The notes under the pieces are model-generated. The model did no database searches and was not told the origin of the DNA. It was given only the letters and a program-made list of their open reading frames with translations. Of a stretch of 64,000 nucleotides of DNA, positions 38,391 to 52,524 are shown piece after piece. The DNA comes from Protula sp. h YS-2021 (taxonomy: Eukaryota; Annelida; Polychaeta; Sabellida; Serpulidae). Numbering within the stretch: position 1 is the stretch's first letter; the number at the start of each line of letters is the position of its first letter. Position numbers and translations under genes: made by a program. The DNA lies in assembly GCA_949752745.1 (NCBI GenBank), contig OX457034.1:31539544-31603543 (forward strand). The letters are read 5' to 3'.

Positions 38391-40284
38391 ACTGACCAAT
38401 GCACACTGTGGTTGATCATTGACGGTGGCTGGGGTGGCCGTATATACGTCAGGCTTCTGGCAGCAAGCCATAATATATATCCTGCACTGCACGCTTCACT
38501 TTTTGTTTTTTTTACCTTTGATTATGTTTTATTTTATCCAAGAGGTAGGTTATTGTTTCTACTTCATACAAAACTTATGCAAGATTTAATCATATTTTAT
38601 TGCTGGTGCATGCACATAGAAGGCTCTAGAATATGCACAACAGTATTCCACACTCCTCTAGTATCGCTTGTTCAATGCTCTTTCAATCCAACTGGACAAT
38701 CAAAAGCTGTGCGTCTCACACTTCTTGATCTCTCTCACACTGCTTGATCTCTTCAATCATGGCATTCTACCTACGTCAGTTGCAGAGTTACTTCGGGATT
38801 GAAGGCACAGAGTACGATCGTTGTACCTTACTAAGATCGAGGATGTATATTCAGACACCGTAATATCATACTGAATTTTACTTCAGGTTTTAAACAAATA
38901 TTAAGTAGTCTTAAAACTGTTTGATTTTACATACACCGTTTATAAGAGAATGACATTGAAGCATTAACTTTGGCCACTTTTTCTATCTTAAACCATTTCA
39001 AAGAGAATAAAATACTCAGACAAAAGTACAGATGCTCAATAATCTTTCAGATCAAGGCAGATCGATGAACTTTCTAAAATACATAAACCTATTTTATTGC
39101 TAAACATTAAAATATCTGCAATAAAGAAAATTTTAATGGTTATAAAAGTAAGATTGTAATGTGTGGATAAGTTTGTACAGTGTAGCTAAAGTGAAAAGGT
39201 GGTAGTAGAATTTGCAAAGTGGGGATACCTGCTTGACCTCTTCCGAGGATCATAATTTTAAAACTGATCTATGTGAAAATAAAAGAAGAAAGTTAATTTT
39301 CCTTGGAAAATAATAAAAAGTCAAATATATTGTACTTGCGATTGAAGAAAAATGGGCACGGTTGGGGAGAGGAAGAGCAAAGGAAGACGGATGTATGTAA
39401 ATGTCTTGAGTAATAATGTGAAATAGTGAAAGTGGTTAATTTGGTGGATAGGTTAAATTTTGAAAGTGGAATATCTTTAAAAGTATTGGTGATAGAGAGA
39501 CGGGGATTTGACGAGGTGATATGGCGAATATGAATTATGTATGATCCAGTAGTGTTTTTAGGCCATTCTGAGCCCTTTAAATTGCACTTTTACAAAGGCA
39601 AAGTTTTCTACAGGCGAGTGTTAAATGAATGGTTTTAAGAACAGCGAGATAGTTTTTTTATAAATAGATTTGTCTATTTCTTAGTGATTGGATGAATGAT
39701 CAGATCAGTCCTGGAAAAAACTTCACAATAACTATGTAACTGTTTGATATATTTTTTTAAAGTAAACCTTTGTAACCATATACATCCTTCATGTTACCAG
39801 TTACCAATACAAATATATGTAATGTAAGAAGCTACTAAATTTCAACTTACAATTTAGATGTTTTCAGCATTTTATTTACAGTAGACTTTGTAAACCTAAA
39901 TAATTAAAATGTACTTCTATTTCCAGCCGAGTGTGAGATGTGAGAAATAATTCTGGGGTTACGGTATATACCGCCAACAACTGGAAAAATAAAAATAAAT
40001 CAAGGGGTAATGTCATTGAATGTGTGATTTGTTTTAAGAACTACAAAAAGATGTATGTATTCCATAGGTAAAAATTGTAATTTATTTCTGCATACAAACA
40101 ATATGTATTTGCACCAATTATCAACTCTAAAGAAATCAGGTATTACACATATACCACCGACAAAAATGAAAATCCTGTGACTTTCTCAGTGAATTTGTGA
40201 TATGGTTCAAGAGTTAGAAAGGAATGTATGTATACCTTTAGTAAAATTTGAACTTTATTTCTGGATACAAGCAATCGGTAGCTG

Positions 40285-41590
40285 CAACAAGTATCAACAG
40301 AAACAAATCACCAGAAAACATTGATGTAAAAATTCAAAGGTCCAGTACATAATACGGCATATCCTCGTCTCGGACATTTGTCGTTGTCATGTATCTGCGC
40401 CGTATGTCGAATTATGCTGACACAGTTGACGCCCCACTCTAGCGCTATTACTCTTATATTTATGACTTCCTTAAAATCTAAGCGGTTATTGTTGCAAGAT
40501 CAAAGATTTCAATTTAGTTCGTTCGTTGCATAGACTGCACATCCTAGCTTTTATTTTAGTGTTAATGCATGTTTAACTGGCCAGTCGTTAACTGGTCAAC
40601 CGTCAATGATGGATAATGGATTTACAGACATGTCTTGTTATATTTTCCATGTTGATCAAACCAACACAGGTTAAACAAGACCCAAACAGCCTGAGAAATC
40701 TGATAGATTCACAGCAGGTTATATACAAATAGTGAAAATGGTTAATTTGGTGGATACGTTAAATTTTGAAAGTGGAATATCTTTAAAAGTATTGGTGATA
40801 GAGAGACGGGGATTTGACGAGGTGATATGGCGAATATGAATTATGTATGATCCAGTAGTGTTTTTAGGCCATTCTGAGCCCTTTAAATTGCACTTTTACA
40901 AAGGCAAAGTTTTCTACAGGCGAGTGTTAAATGAATGGTTTTAAGAACAGCGAGATAGTTTTTTTATAAATAGATTTGTCTATTTCTTAGTGATTGGATG
41001 AATGATCAGATCAGTCCTGGAAAAAACTTCACAATAACTATGTAACTGTTTGATATATTTTTTTAAAGTAAACCTTTGTAACCATATACATCCTTCATGT
41101 TACCAGTTACCAATACAAATATATGTAATGTAAGAAGCTACTAAATTTCAACTTACAATTTAGATGTTTTCAGCATTTTATTTACAGTAGACTTTGTAAA
41201 CCTAAATAATTAAAATGTACTTCTATTTCCAGCCGAGTGTGAGATGTGAGAAATAATTCTGGGGTTACGGTATATACCGCCAACAACTGGAAAAATAAAA
41301 ATAAATCAAGGGGTAATGTCATTGAATGTGTGATTTGTTTTAAGAACTACAAAAAGATGTATGTATTCCATAGGTAAAAATTGTAATTTATTTCTGCATA
41401 CAAACAATATGTATTTGCACCAATTATCAACTCTAAAGAAATCAGGTATTACACATATACCACCGACAAAAATGAAAATCCTGTGACTTTCTCAGTGAAT
41501 TTGTGATATGGTTCAAGAGTTAGAAAGGAATGTATGTATACCTTTAGTAAAATTTGAACTTTATTTCTGGATACAAGCAATCGGTAGCTG
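40285..41590. repeat. Satellite unit 25 (short)
   Basis: 1306 bp. First of six consecutive units with C instead of T at unit position 406 (40690). Confidence 0.95.
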
Positions 41591-42896
41591 CAACAAGTAT
41601 CAACAGAAACAAATCACCAGAAAACATTGATGTAAAAATTCAAAGGTCCAGTACATAATACGGCATATCCTCGTCTCGGACATTTGTCGTTGTCATGTAT
41701 CTGCGCCGTATGTCGAATTATGCTGACACAGTTGACGCCCCACTCTAGCGCTATTACTCTTATATTTATGACTTCCTTAAAATCTAAGCGGTTATTGTTG
41801 CAAGATCAAAGATTTCAATTTAGTTCGTTCGTTGCATAGACTGCACATCCTAGCTTTTATTTTAGTGTTAATGCATGTTTAACTGGCCAGTCGTTAACTG
41901 GTCAACCGTCAATGATGGATAATGGATTTACAGACATGTCTTGTTATATTTTCCATGTTGATCAAACCAACACAGGTTAAACAAGACCCAAACAGCCTGA
42001 GAAATCTGATAGATTCACAGCAGGTTATATACAAATAGTGAAAATGGTTAATTTGGTGGATACGTTAAATTTTGAAAGTGGAATATCTTTAAAAGTATTG
42101 GTGATAGAGAGACGGGGATTTGACGAGGTGATATGGCGAATATGAATTATGTATGATCCAGTAGTGTTTTTAGGCCATTCTGAGCCCTTTAAATTGCACT
42201 TTTACAAAGGCAAAGTTTTCTACAGGCGAGTGTTAAATGAATGGTTTTAAGAACAGCGAGATAGTTTTTTTATAAATAGATTTGTCTATTTCTTAGTGAT
42301 TGGATGAATGATCAGATCAGTCCTGGAAAAAACTTCACAATAACTATGTAACTGTTTGATATATTTTTTTAAAGTAAACCTTTGTAACCATATACATCCT
42401 TCATGTTACCAGTTACCAATACAAATATATGTAATGTAAGAAGCTACTAAATTTCAACTTACAATTTAGATGTTTTCAGCATTTTATTTACAGTAGACTT
42501 TGTAAACCTAAATAATTAAAATGTACTTCTATTTCCAGCCGAGTGTGAGATGTGAGAAATAATTCTGGGGTTACGGTATATACCGCCAACAACTGGAAAA
42601 ATAAAAATAAATCAAGGGGTAATGTCATTGAATGTGTGATTTGTTTTAAGAACTACAAAAAGATGTATGTATTCCATAGGTAAAAATTGTAATTTATTTC
42701 TGCATACAAACAATATGTATTTGCACCAATTATCAACTCTAAAGAAATCAGGTATTACACATATACCACCGACAAAAATGAAAATCCTGTGACTTTCTCA
42801 GTGAATTTGTGATATGGTTCAAGAGTTAGAAAGGAATGTATGTATACCTTTAGTAAAATTTGAACTTTATTTCTGGATACAAGCAATCGGTAGCTG
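41591..42896. repeat. Satellite unit 26 (short)
   Basis: 1306 bp, C406 block. Confidence 0.95.
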
Positions 42897-44202
42897 CAAC
42901 AAGTATCAACAGAAACAAATCACCAGAAAACATTGATGTAAAAATTCAAAGGTCCAGTACATAATACGGCATATCCTCGTCTCGGACATTTGTCGTTGTC
43001 ATGTATCTGCGCCGTATGTCGAATTATGCTGACACAGTTGACGCCCCACTCTAGCGCTATTACTCTTATATTTATGACTTCCTTAAAATCTAAGCGGTTA
43101 TTGTTGCAAGATCAAAGATTTCAATTTAGTTCGTTCGTTGCATAGACTGCACATCCTAGCTTTTATTTTAGTGTTAATGCATGTTTAACTGGCCAGTCGT
43201 TAACTGGTCAACCGTCAATGATGGATAATGGATTTACAGACATGTCTTGTTATATTTTCCATGTTGATCAAACCAACACAGGTTAAACAAGACCCAAACA
43301 GCCTGAGAAATCTGATAGATTCACAGCAGGTTATATACAAATAGTGAAAATGGTTAATTTGGTGGATACGTTAAATTTTGAAAGTGGAATATCTTTAAAA
43401 GTATTGGTGATAGAGAGACGGGGATTTGACGAGGTGATATGGCGAATATGAATTATGTATGATCCAGTAGTGTTTTTAGGCCATTCTGAGCCCTTTAAAT
43501 TGCACTTTTACAAAGGCAAAGTTTTCTACAGGCGAGTGTTAAATGAATGGTTTTAAGAACAGCGAGATAGTTTTTTTATAAATAGATTTGTCTATTTCTT
43601 AGTGATTGGATGAATGATCAGATCAGTCCTGGAAAAAACTTCACAATAACTATGTAACTGTTTGATATATTTTTTTAAAGTAAACCTTTGTAACCATATA
43701 CATCCTTCATGTTACCAGTTACCAATACAAATATATGTAATGTAAGAAGCTACTAAATTTCAACTTACAATTTAGATGTTTTCAGCATTTTATTTACAGT
43801 AGACTTTGTAAACCTAAATAATTAAAATGTACTTCTATTTCCAGCCGAGTGTGAGATGTGAGAAATAATTCTGGGGTTACGGTATATACCGCCAACAACT
43901 GGAAAAATAAAAATAAATCAAGGGGTAATGTCATTGAATGTGTGATTTGTTTTAAGAACTACAAAAAGATGTATGTATTCCATAGGTAAAAATTGTAATT
44001 TATTTCTGCATACAAACAATATGTATTTGCACCAATTATCAACTCTAAAGAAATCAGGTATTACACATATACCACCGACAAAAATGAAAATCCTGTGACT
44101 TTCTCAGTGAATTTGTGATATGGTTCAAGAGTTAGAAAGGAATGTATGTATACCTTTAGTAAAATTTGAACTTTATTTCTGGATACAAGCAATCGGTAGC
44201 TG
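42897..44202. repeat. Satellite unit 27 (short)
   Basis: 1306 bp, C406 block. Confidence 0.95.
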
Positions 44203-45508
44203 CAACAAGTATCAACAGAAACAAATCACCAGAAAACATTGATGTAAAAATTCAAAGGTCCAGTACATAATACGGCATATCCTCGTCTCGGACATTTGTC
44301 GTTGTCATGTATCTGCGCCGTATGTCGAATTATGCTGACACAGTTGACGCCCCACTCTAGCGCTATTACTCTTATATTTATGACTTCCTTAAAATCTAAG
44401 CGGTTATTGTTGCAAGATCAAAGATTTCAATTTAGTTCGTTCGTTGCATAGACTGCACATCCTAGCTTTTATTTTAGTGTTAATGCATGTTTAACTGGCC
44501 AGTCGTTAACTGGTCAACCGTCAATGATGGATAATGGATTTACAGACATGTCTTGTTATATTTTCCATGTTGATCAAACCAACACAGGTTAAACAAGACC
44601 CAAACAGCCTGAGAAATCTGATAGATTCACAGCAGGTTATATACAAATAGTGAAAATGGTTAATTTGGTGGATACGTTAAATTTTGAAAGTGGAATATCT
44701 TTAAAAGTATTGGTGATAGAGAGACGGGGATTTGACGAGGTGATATGGCGAATATGAATTATGTATGATCCAGTAGTGTTTTTAGGCCATTCTGAGCCCT
44801 TTAAATTGCACTTTTACAAAGGCAAAGTTTTCTACAGGCGAGTGTTAAATGAATGGTTTTAAGAACAGCGAGATAGTTTTTTTATAAATAGATTTGTCTA
44901 TTTCTTAGTGATTGGATGAATGATCAGATCAGTCCTGGAAAAAACTTCACAATAACTATGTAACTGTTTGATATATTTTTTTAAAGTAAACCTTTGTAAC
45001 CATATACATCCTTCATGTTACCAGTTACCAATACAAATATATGTAATGTAAGAAGCTACTAAATTTCAACTTACAATTTAGATGTTTTCAGCATTTTATT
45101 TACAGTAGACTTTGTAAACCTAAATAATTAAAATGTACTTCTATTTCCAGCCGAGTGTGAGATGTGAGAAATAATTCTGGGGTTACGGTATATACCGCCA
45201 ACAACTGGAAAAATAAAAATAAATCAAGGGGTAATGTCATTGAATGTGTGATTTGTTTTAAGAACTACAAAAAGATGTATGTATTCCATAGGTAAAAATT
45301 GTAATTTATTTCTGCATACAAACAATATGTATTTGCACCAATTATCAACTCTAAAGAAATCAGGTATTACACATATACCACCGACAAAAATGAAAATCCT
45401 GTGACTTTCTCAGTGAATTTGTGATATGGTTCAAGAGTTAGAAAGGAATGTATGTATACCTTTAGTAAAATTTGAACTTTATTTCTGGATACAAGCAATC
45501 GGTAGCTG
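44203..45508. repeat. Satellite unit 28 (short)
   Basis: 1306 bp, C406 block. Confidence 0.95.
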
Positions 45509-46814
45509 CAACAAGTATCAACAGAAACAAATCACCAGAAAACATTGATGTAAAAATTCAAAGGTCCAGTACATAATACGGCATATCCTCGTCTCGGACA
45601 TTTGTCGTTGTCATGTATCTGCGCCGTATGTCGAATTATGCTGACACAGTTGACGCCCCACTCTAGCGCTATTACTCTTATATTTATGACTTCCTTAAAA
45701 TCTAAGCGGTTATTGTTGCAAGATCAAAGATTTCAATTTAGTTCGTTCGTTGCATAGACTGCACATCCTAGCTTTTATTTTAGTGTTAATGCATGTTTAA
45801 CTGGCCAGTCGTTAACTGGTCAACCGTCAATGATGGATAATGGATTTACAGACATGTCTTGTTATATTTTCCATGTTGATCAAACCAACACAGGTTAAAC
45901 AAGACCCAAACAGCCTGAGAAATCTGATAGATTCACAGCAGGTTATATACAAATAGTGAAAATGGTTAATTTGGTGGATACGTTAAATTTTGAAAGTGGA
46001 ATATCTTTAAAAGTATTGGTGATAGAGAGACGGGGATTTGACGAGGTGATATGGCGAATATGAATTATGTATGATCCAGTAGTGTTTTTAGGCCATTCTG
46101 AGCCCTTTAAATTGCACTTTTACAAAGGCAAAGTTTTCTACAGGCGAGTGTTAAATGAATGGTTTTAAGAACAGCGAGATAGTTTTTTTATAAATAGATT
46201 TGTCTATTTCTTAGTGATTGGATGAATGATCAGATCAGTCCTGGAAAAAACTTCACAATAACTATGTAACTGTTTGATATATTTTTTTAAAGTAAACCTT
46301 TGTAACCATATACATCCTTCATGTTACCAGTTACCAATACAAATATATGTAATGTAAGAAGCTACTAAATTTCAACTTACAATTTAGATGTTTTCAGCAT
46401 TTTATTTACAGTAGACTTTGTAAACCTAAATAATTAAAATGTACTTCTATTTCCAGCCGAGTGTGAGATGTGAGAAATAATTCTGGGGTTACGGTATATA
46501 CCGCCAACAACTGGAAAAATAAAAATAAATCAAGGGGTAATGTCATTGAATGTGTGATTTGTTTTAAGAACTACAAAAAGATGTATGTATTCCATAGGTA
46601 AAAATTGTAATTTATTTCTGCATACAAACAATATGTATTTGCACCAATTATCAACTCTAAAGAAATCAGGTATTACACATATACCACCGACAAAAATGAA
46701 AATCCTGTGACTTTCTCAGTGAATTTGTGATATGGTTCAAGAGTTAGAAAGGAATGTATGTATACCTTTAGTAAAATTTGAACTTTATTTCTGGATACAA
46801 GCAATCGGTAGCTG
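45509..46814. repeat. Satellite unit 29 (short)
   Basis: 1306 bp, C406 block. Confidence 0.95.
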
Positions 46815-48120
46815 CAACAAGTATCAACAGAAACAAATCACCAGAAAACATTGATGTAAAAATTCAAAGGTCCAGTACATAATACGGCATATCCTCGTCT
46901 CGGACATTTGTCGTTGTCATGTATCTGCGCCGTATGTCGAATTATGCTGACACAGTTGACGCCCCACTCTAGCGCTATTACTCTTATATTTATGACTTCC
47001 TTAAAATCTAAGCGGTTATTGTTGCAAGATCAAAGATTTCAATTTAGTTCGTTCGTTGCATAGACTGCACATCCTAGCTTTTATTTTAGTGTTAATGCAT
47101 GTTTAACTGGCCAGTCGTTAACTGGTCAACCGTCAATGATGGATAATGGATTTACAGACATGTCTTGTTATATTTTCCATGTTGATCAAACCAACACAGG
47201 TTAAACAAGACCCAAACAGCCTGAGAAATCTGATAGATTCACAGCAGGTTATATACAAATAGTGAAAATGGTTAATTTGGTGGATACGTTAAATTTTGAA
47301 AGTGGAATATCTTTAAAAGTATTGGTGATAGAGAGACGGGGATTTGACGAGGTGATATGGCGAATATGAATTATGTATGATCCAGTAGTGTTTTTAGGCC
47401 ATTCTGAGCCCTTTAAATTGCACTTTTACAAAGGCAAAGTTTTCTACAGGCGAGTGTTAAATGAATGGTTTTAAGAACAGCGAGATAGTTTTTTTATAAA
47501 TAGATTTGTCTATTTCTTAGTGATTGGATGAATGATCAGATCAGTCCTGGAAAAAACTTCACAATAACTATGTAACTGTTTGATATATTTTTTTAAAGTA
47601 AACCTTTGTAACCATACACATCCTTCATGTTACCAGTTACCAATACAAATATATGTAATGTAAGAAGCTACTAAATTTCAACTTACAATTTAGATGTTTT
47701 CAGCATTTTATTTACAGTAGACTTTGTAAACCTAAATAATTAAAATGTACTTCTATTTCCAGCCGAGTGTGAGATGTGAGAAATAATTCTGGGGTTACGG
47801 TATATACCGCCAACAACTGGAAAAATAAAAATAAATCAAGGGGTAATGTCATTGAATGTGTGATTTGTTTTAAGAACTACAAAAAGATGTATGTATTCCA
47901 TAGGTAAAAATTGTAATTTATTTCTGCATACAAACAATATGTATTTGCACCAATTATCAACTCTAAAGAAATCAGGTATTACACATATACCACCGACAAA
48001 AATGAAAATCCTGTGACTTTCTCAGTGAATTTGTGATATGGTTCAAGAGTTAGAAAGGAATGTATGTATACCTTTAGTAAAATTTGAACTTTATTTCTGG
48101 ATACAAGCAATCGGTAGCTG
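46815..48120. repeat. Satellite unit 30 (short)
   Basis: 1306 bp, last unit of the C406 block, with a private T to C change at 47617. Confidence 0.95.
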
Positions 48121-48600
48121 CAACAAGTATCAACAGAAACAAATCACCAGAAAACATTGATGTAAAAATTCAAAGGTCCAGTACATAATACGGCATATCC
48201 TCGTCTCGGACATTTGTCGTTGTCATGTATCTGCGCCGTATGTCGAATTATGCTGACACAGTTGACGCCCCACTCTAGCGCTATTACTCTTATATTTATG
48301 ACTTCCTTAAAATCTAAGCGGTTATTGTTGCAAGATCAAAGATTTCAATTTAGTTCGTTCGTTGCATAGACTGCACATCCTAGCTTTTATTTTAGTGTTA
48401 ATGCATGTTTAACTGGCCAGTCGTTAACTGGTCAACCGTCAATGATGGATAATGGATTTACAGACATGTCTTGTTATATTTTCCATGTTGATCAAACCAA
48501 CACAGGTTAAACAAGACCCAAACAGTCTGAGAAATCTGATAGATTCACAGCAGGTTATATACAATTCCAGTGACATTGAAAAATGGTGTGTAAAATTACT

Positions 48601-48676
48601 GATAGAGAATTGAATTGGATAGAGCATTGGTTCGGTAAGCCGAAGGTCCCGAGTTCGACTCCAGCTCGGGGCGGCA
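48601..48676 (+). pseudogene. tRNA-derived region in unit 31
   Basis: Identical to the copy at 9601-9676. Confidence 0.65.
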
Positions 48677-48909
48677 TGCAGGGAATTGACATTTGCTCAA
48701 ATTGCCTTGGCTAAGCAAATACAGTAAATAAGATCACCTATGAAGGAATTTAAAGTTGACGCCCACTTAGCGTTTCAGCCATCCCTTAAAAAACATTTTA
48801 GAAAGAAGTTAGTTTGGGCATCGTCCAATGACTTTCTTTATTTGAGTTGCCAAAGTCAATAAAATTATTTATTTTTAAACGATCAAAAGTTTCAGGGAGT
48901 GAACTCTGT

Positions 48910-48935
48910 AAAAAAAAAAAAAAAAAAAAAAAAAA
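48910..48935 (+). repeat. A-tract A26 in unit 31
   Basis: Uninterrupted run of 26 A. Confidence 0.8.
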
Positions 48936-49199
48936 CATAGGTTTTGCCTGTAACACTTTGGTCCCTTTTTATTCTATATTGATATTGAATGTTTCAAGTC
49001 AAACCGTAAACAAGAAGAAAAAAGTGTAAGCAACGCCTGTTTTGAAAGATTTACAATGCAGCAATAAATGTTGCAATCACTCACTTTTTCCCACACCACA
49101 ATCCAATTCAGATGGGAAGGTATGTAGTTTATAAACAGGCTCGAGCATCCATACAGATAGTGCTGTGCAGGTTATGGCAGTAATACAGTTGGCTGAAAG

Positions 49200-49324
49200 T
49201 TGGCTCGGGAGTGCGAGGGCGTAAGCGTTCCGGTGTTCTTCGGGACCCGGTGGATCGAGCTGGAACTCGGCTGTAGAAAGGCGAAAGGCGGCGTAAAACC
49301 CGCCCGGTATGCCGAAGCCCCGCC
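49200..49324. other. CpG-rich block in unit 31
   Basis: Same sequence as 10201-10325, CpG sites preserved. Confidence 0.6.
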
Positions 49325-51218
49325 ACTGACCAATGCACACTGTGGTTGATCATTGACGGTGGCTGGGGTGGCCGTATATACGTCAGGCTTCTGGCAGCAA
49401 GCCATAATATATATCCTGCACTGCACGCTTCACTTTTTGTTTTTTTTACCTTTGATTATGTTTTATTTTATCCAAGAGGTAGGTTATTGTTTCTACTTCA
49501 TACAAAACTTATGCAAGATTTAATCATATTTTATTGCTGGTGCATGCACATAGAAGGCTCTAGAATATGCACAACAGTATTCCACACTCCTCTAGTATCG
49601 CTTGTTCAATGCTCTTTCAATCCAACTGGACAATCAAAAGCTGTGCGTCTCACACTTCTTGATCTCTCTCACACTGCTTGATCTCTTCAATCATGGCATT
49701 CTACCTACGTCAGTTGCAGAGTTACTTCGGGATTGAAGGCACAGAGTACGATCGTTGTACCTTACTAAGATCGAGGATGTATATTCAGACACCGTAATAT
49801 CATACTGAATTTTACTTCAGGTTTTAAACAAATATTAAGTAGTCTTAAAACTGTTTGATTTTACATACACCGTTTATAAGAGAATGACATTGAAGCATTA
49901 ACTTTGGCCACTTTTTCTATCTTAAACCATTTCAAAGAGAATAAAATACTCAGACAAAAGTACAGATGCTCAATAATCTTTCAGATCAAGGCAGATCGAT
50001 GAACTTTCTAAAATACATAAACCTATTTTATTGCTAAACATTAAAATATCTGCAATAAAGAAAATTTTAATGGTTATAAAAGTAAGATTGTAATGTGTGG
50101 ATAAGTTTGTACAGTGTAGCTAAAGTGAAAAGGTGGTAGTAGAATTTGCAAAGTGGGGATACCTGCTTGACCTCTTCCGAGGATCATAATTTTAAAACTG
50201 ATCTATGTGAAAATAAAAGAAGAAAGTTAATTTTCCTTGGAAAATAATAAAAAGTCAAATATATTGTACTTGCGATTGAAGAAAAATGGGCACGGTTGGG
50301 GAGAGGAAGAGCAAAGGAAGACGGATGTATGTAAATGTCTTGAGTAATAATGTGAAATAGTGAAAGTGGTTAATTTGGTGGATAGGTTAAATTTTGAAAG
50401 TGGAATATCTTTAAAAGTATTGGTGATAGAGAGACGGGGATTTGACGAGGTGATATGGCGAATATGAATTATGTATGATCCAGTAGTGTTTTTAGGCCAT
50501 TCTGAGCCCTTTAAATTGCACTTTTACAAAGGCAAAGTTTTCTACAGGCGAGTGTTAAATGAATGATTTTAAGAACAGCGAGATAGTTTTTTTATAAATA
50601 GATTTGTCTATTTCTTAGTGATTGGATGAATGATCAGATCAGTCCTGGAAAAAACTTCACAATAACTATGTAACTGTTTGATATATTTTTTTAAAGTAAA
50701 CCTTTGTAACCATATACATCCTTCATGTTACCAGTTACCAATACAAATATATGTAATGTAAGAAGCTACTAAATTTCAACTTACAATTTAGATGTTTTCA
50801 GCATTTTATTTACAGTAGACTTTGTAAACCTAAATAATTAAAATGTACTTCTATTTCCAGCCGAGTGTGAGATGTGAGAAATAATTCTGGGGTTACGGTA
50901 TATACCGCCAACAACTGGAAAAATAAAAATAAATCAAGGGGTAATGTCATTGAATGTGTGATTTGTTTTAAGAACTACAAAAAGATGTATGTATTCCATA
51001 GGTAAAAATTGTAATTTATTTCTGCATACAAACAATATGTATTTGCACCAATTATCAACTCTAAAGAAATCAGGTATTACACATATACCACCGACAAAAA
51101 TGAAAATCCTGTGACTTTCTCAGTGAATTTGTGATATGGTTCAAGAGCTAGAAAGGAATGTATGTATACCTTTAGTAAAATTTGAACTTTATTTCTGGAT
51201 ACAAGCAATCGGTAGCTG

Positions 51219-52524
51219 CAACAAGTATCAACAGAAACAAATCACCAGAAAACATTGATGTAAAAATTCAAAGGTCCAGTACATAATACGGCATATCCTC
51301 GTCTCGGACATTTGTCGTTGTCATGTATCTGCGCCGTATGTCGAATTATGCTGACACAGTTGACGCCCCACTCTAGCGCTATTACTCTTATATTTATGAC
51401 TTCCTTAAAATCTAAGCGGTTATTGTTGCAAGATCAAAGATTTCAATTTAGTTCGTTCGTTGCATAGACTGCACATCCTAGCTTTTATTTTAGTGTTAAT
51501 GCATGTTTAACTGGCCAGTCGTTAACTGGTCAACCGTCAATGATGGATAATGGATTTACAGACATGTCTTGTTATATTTTCCATGTTGATCAAACCAACA
51601 CAGGTTAAACAAGACCCAAACAGTCTGAGAAATCTGATAGATTCACAGCAGGTTATATACAAATAGTGAAAATGGTTAATTTGGTGGATACGTTAAATTT
51701 TGAAAGTGGAATATCTTTAAAAGTATTGGTGATAGAGAGACGGGGATTTGACGAGGTGATATGGCGAATATGAATTATGTATGATCCAGTAGTGTTTTTA
51801 GGCCATTCTGAGCCCTTTAAATTGCACTTTTACAAAGGCAAAGTTTTCTACAGGCGAGTGTTAAATGAATGATTTTAAGAACAGCGAGATAGTTTTTTTA
51901 TAAATAGATTTGTCTATTTCTTAGTGATTGGATGAATGATCAGATCAGTCCTGGAAAAAACTTCACAATAACTATGTAACTGTTTGATATATTTTTTTAA
52001 AGTAAACCTTTGTAACCATATACATCCTTCATGTTACCAGTTACCAATACAAATATATGTAATGTAAGAAGCTACTAAATTTCAACTTACAATTTAGATG
52101 TTTTCAGCATTTTATTTACAGTAGACTTTGTAAACCTAAATAATTAAAATGTACTTCTATTTCCAGCCGAGTGTGAGATGTGAGAAATAATTCTGGGGTT
52201 ACGGTATATACCGCCAACAACTGGAAAAATAAAAATAAATCAAGGGGTAATGTCATTGAATGTGTGATTTGTTTTAAGAACTACAAAAAGATGTATGTAT
52301 TCCATAGGTAAAAATTGTAATTTATTTCTGCATACAAACAATATGTATTTGCACCAATTATCAACTCTAAAGAAATCAGGTATTACACATATACCACCGA
52401 CAAAAATGAAAATCCTGTGACTTTCTCAGTGAATTTGTGATATGGTTCAAGAGCTAGAAAGGAATGTATGTATACCTTTAGTAAAATTTGAACTTTATTT
52501 CTGGATACAAGCAATCGGTAGCTG
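51219..52524. repeat. Satellite unit 32 (short)
   Basis: 1306 bp with both block markers A654 and C1236. Confidence 0.95.

Larger units (their letters stand above)
37631..39422 (+). mobile_element. Extra segment of long unit 24
   Basis: 1792 bp, with the C interruption of the A-tract at 37991; close to the unit 20 copy. Confidence 0.7.
37187..40284. repeat. Satellite unit 24 (long)
   Basis: 3098 bp, with the extra segment at 37631-39422 and a C-interrupted A-tract of the same length as unit 20. It still has T at unit position 406, so the C406 block begins only with the next unit. Confidence 0.95.
48565..50356 (+). mobile_element. Extra segment of long unit 31
   Basis: 1792 bp, pure A-tract as in units 10 and 11 but without their private C. 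Confidence 0.7.
48121..51218. repeat. Satellite unit 31 (long)
   Basis: 3098 bp, with the extra segment at 48565-50356, a pure 26-A tract and a private A at 48727. Right of the insert it starts a new variant block: A for G at unit position 654 and C for T at unit position 1236, both shared with units 32-34 only. Confidence 0.95.
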
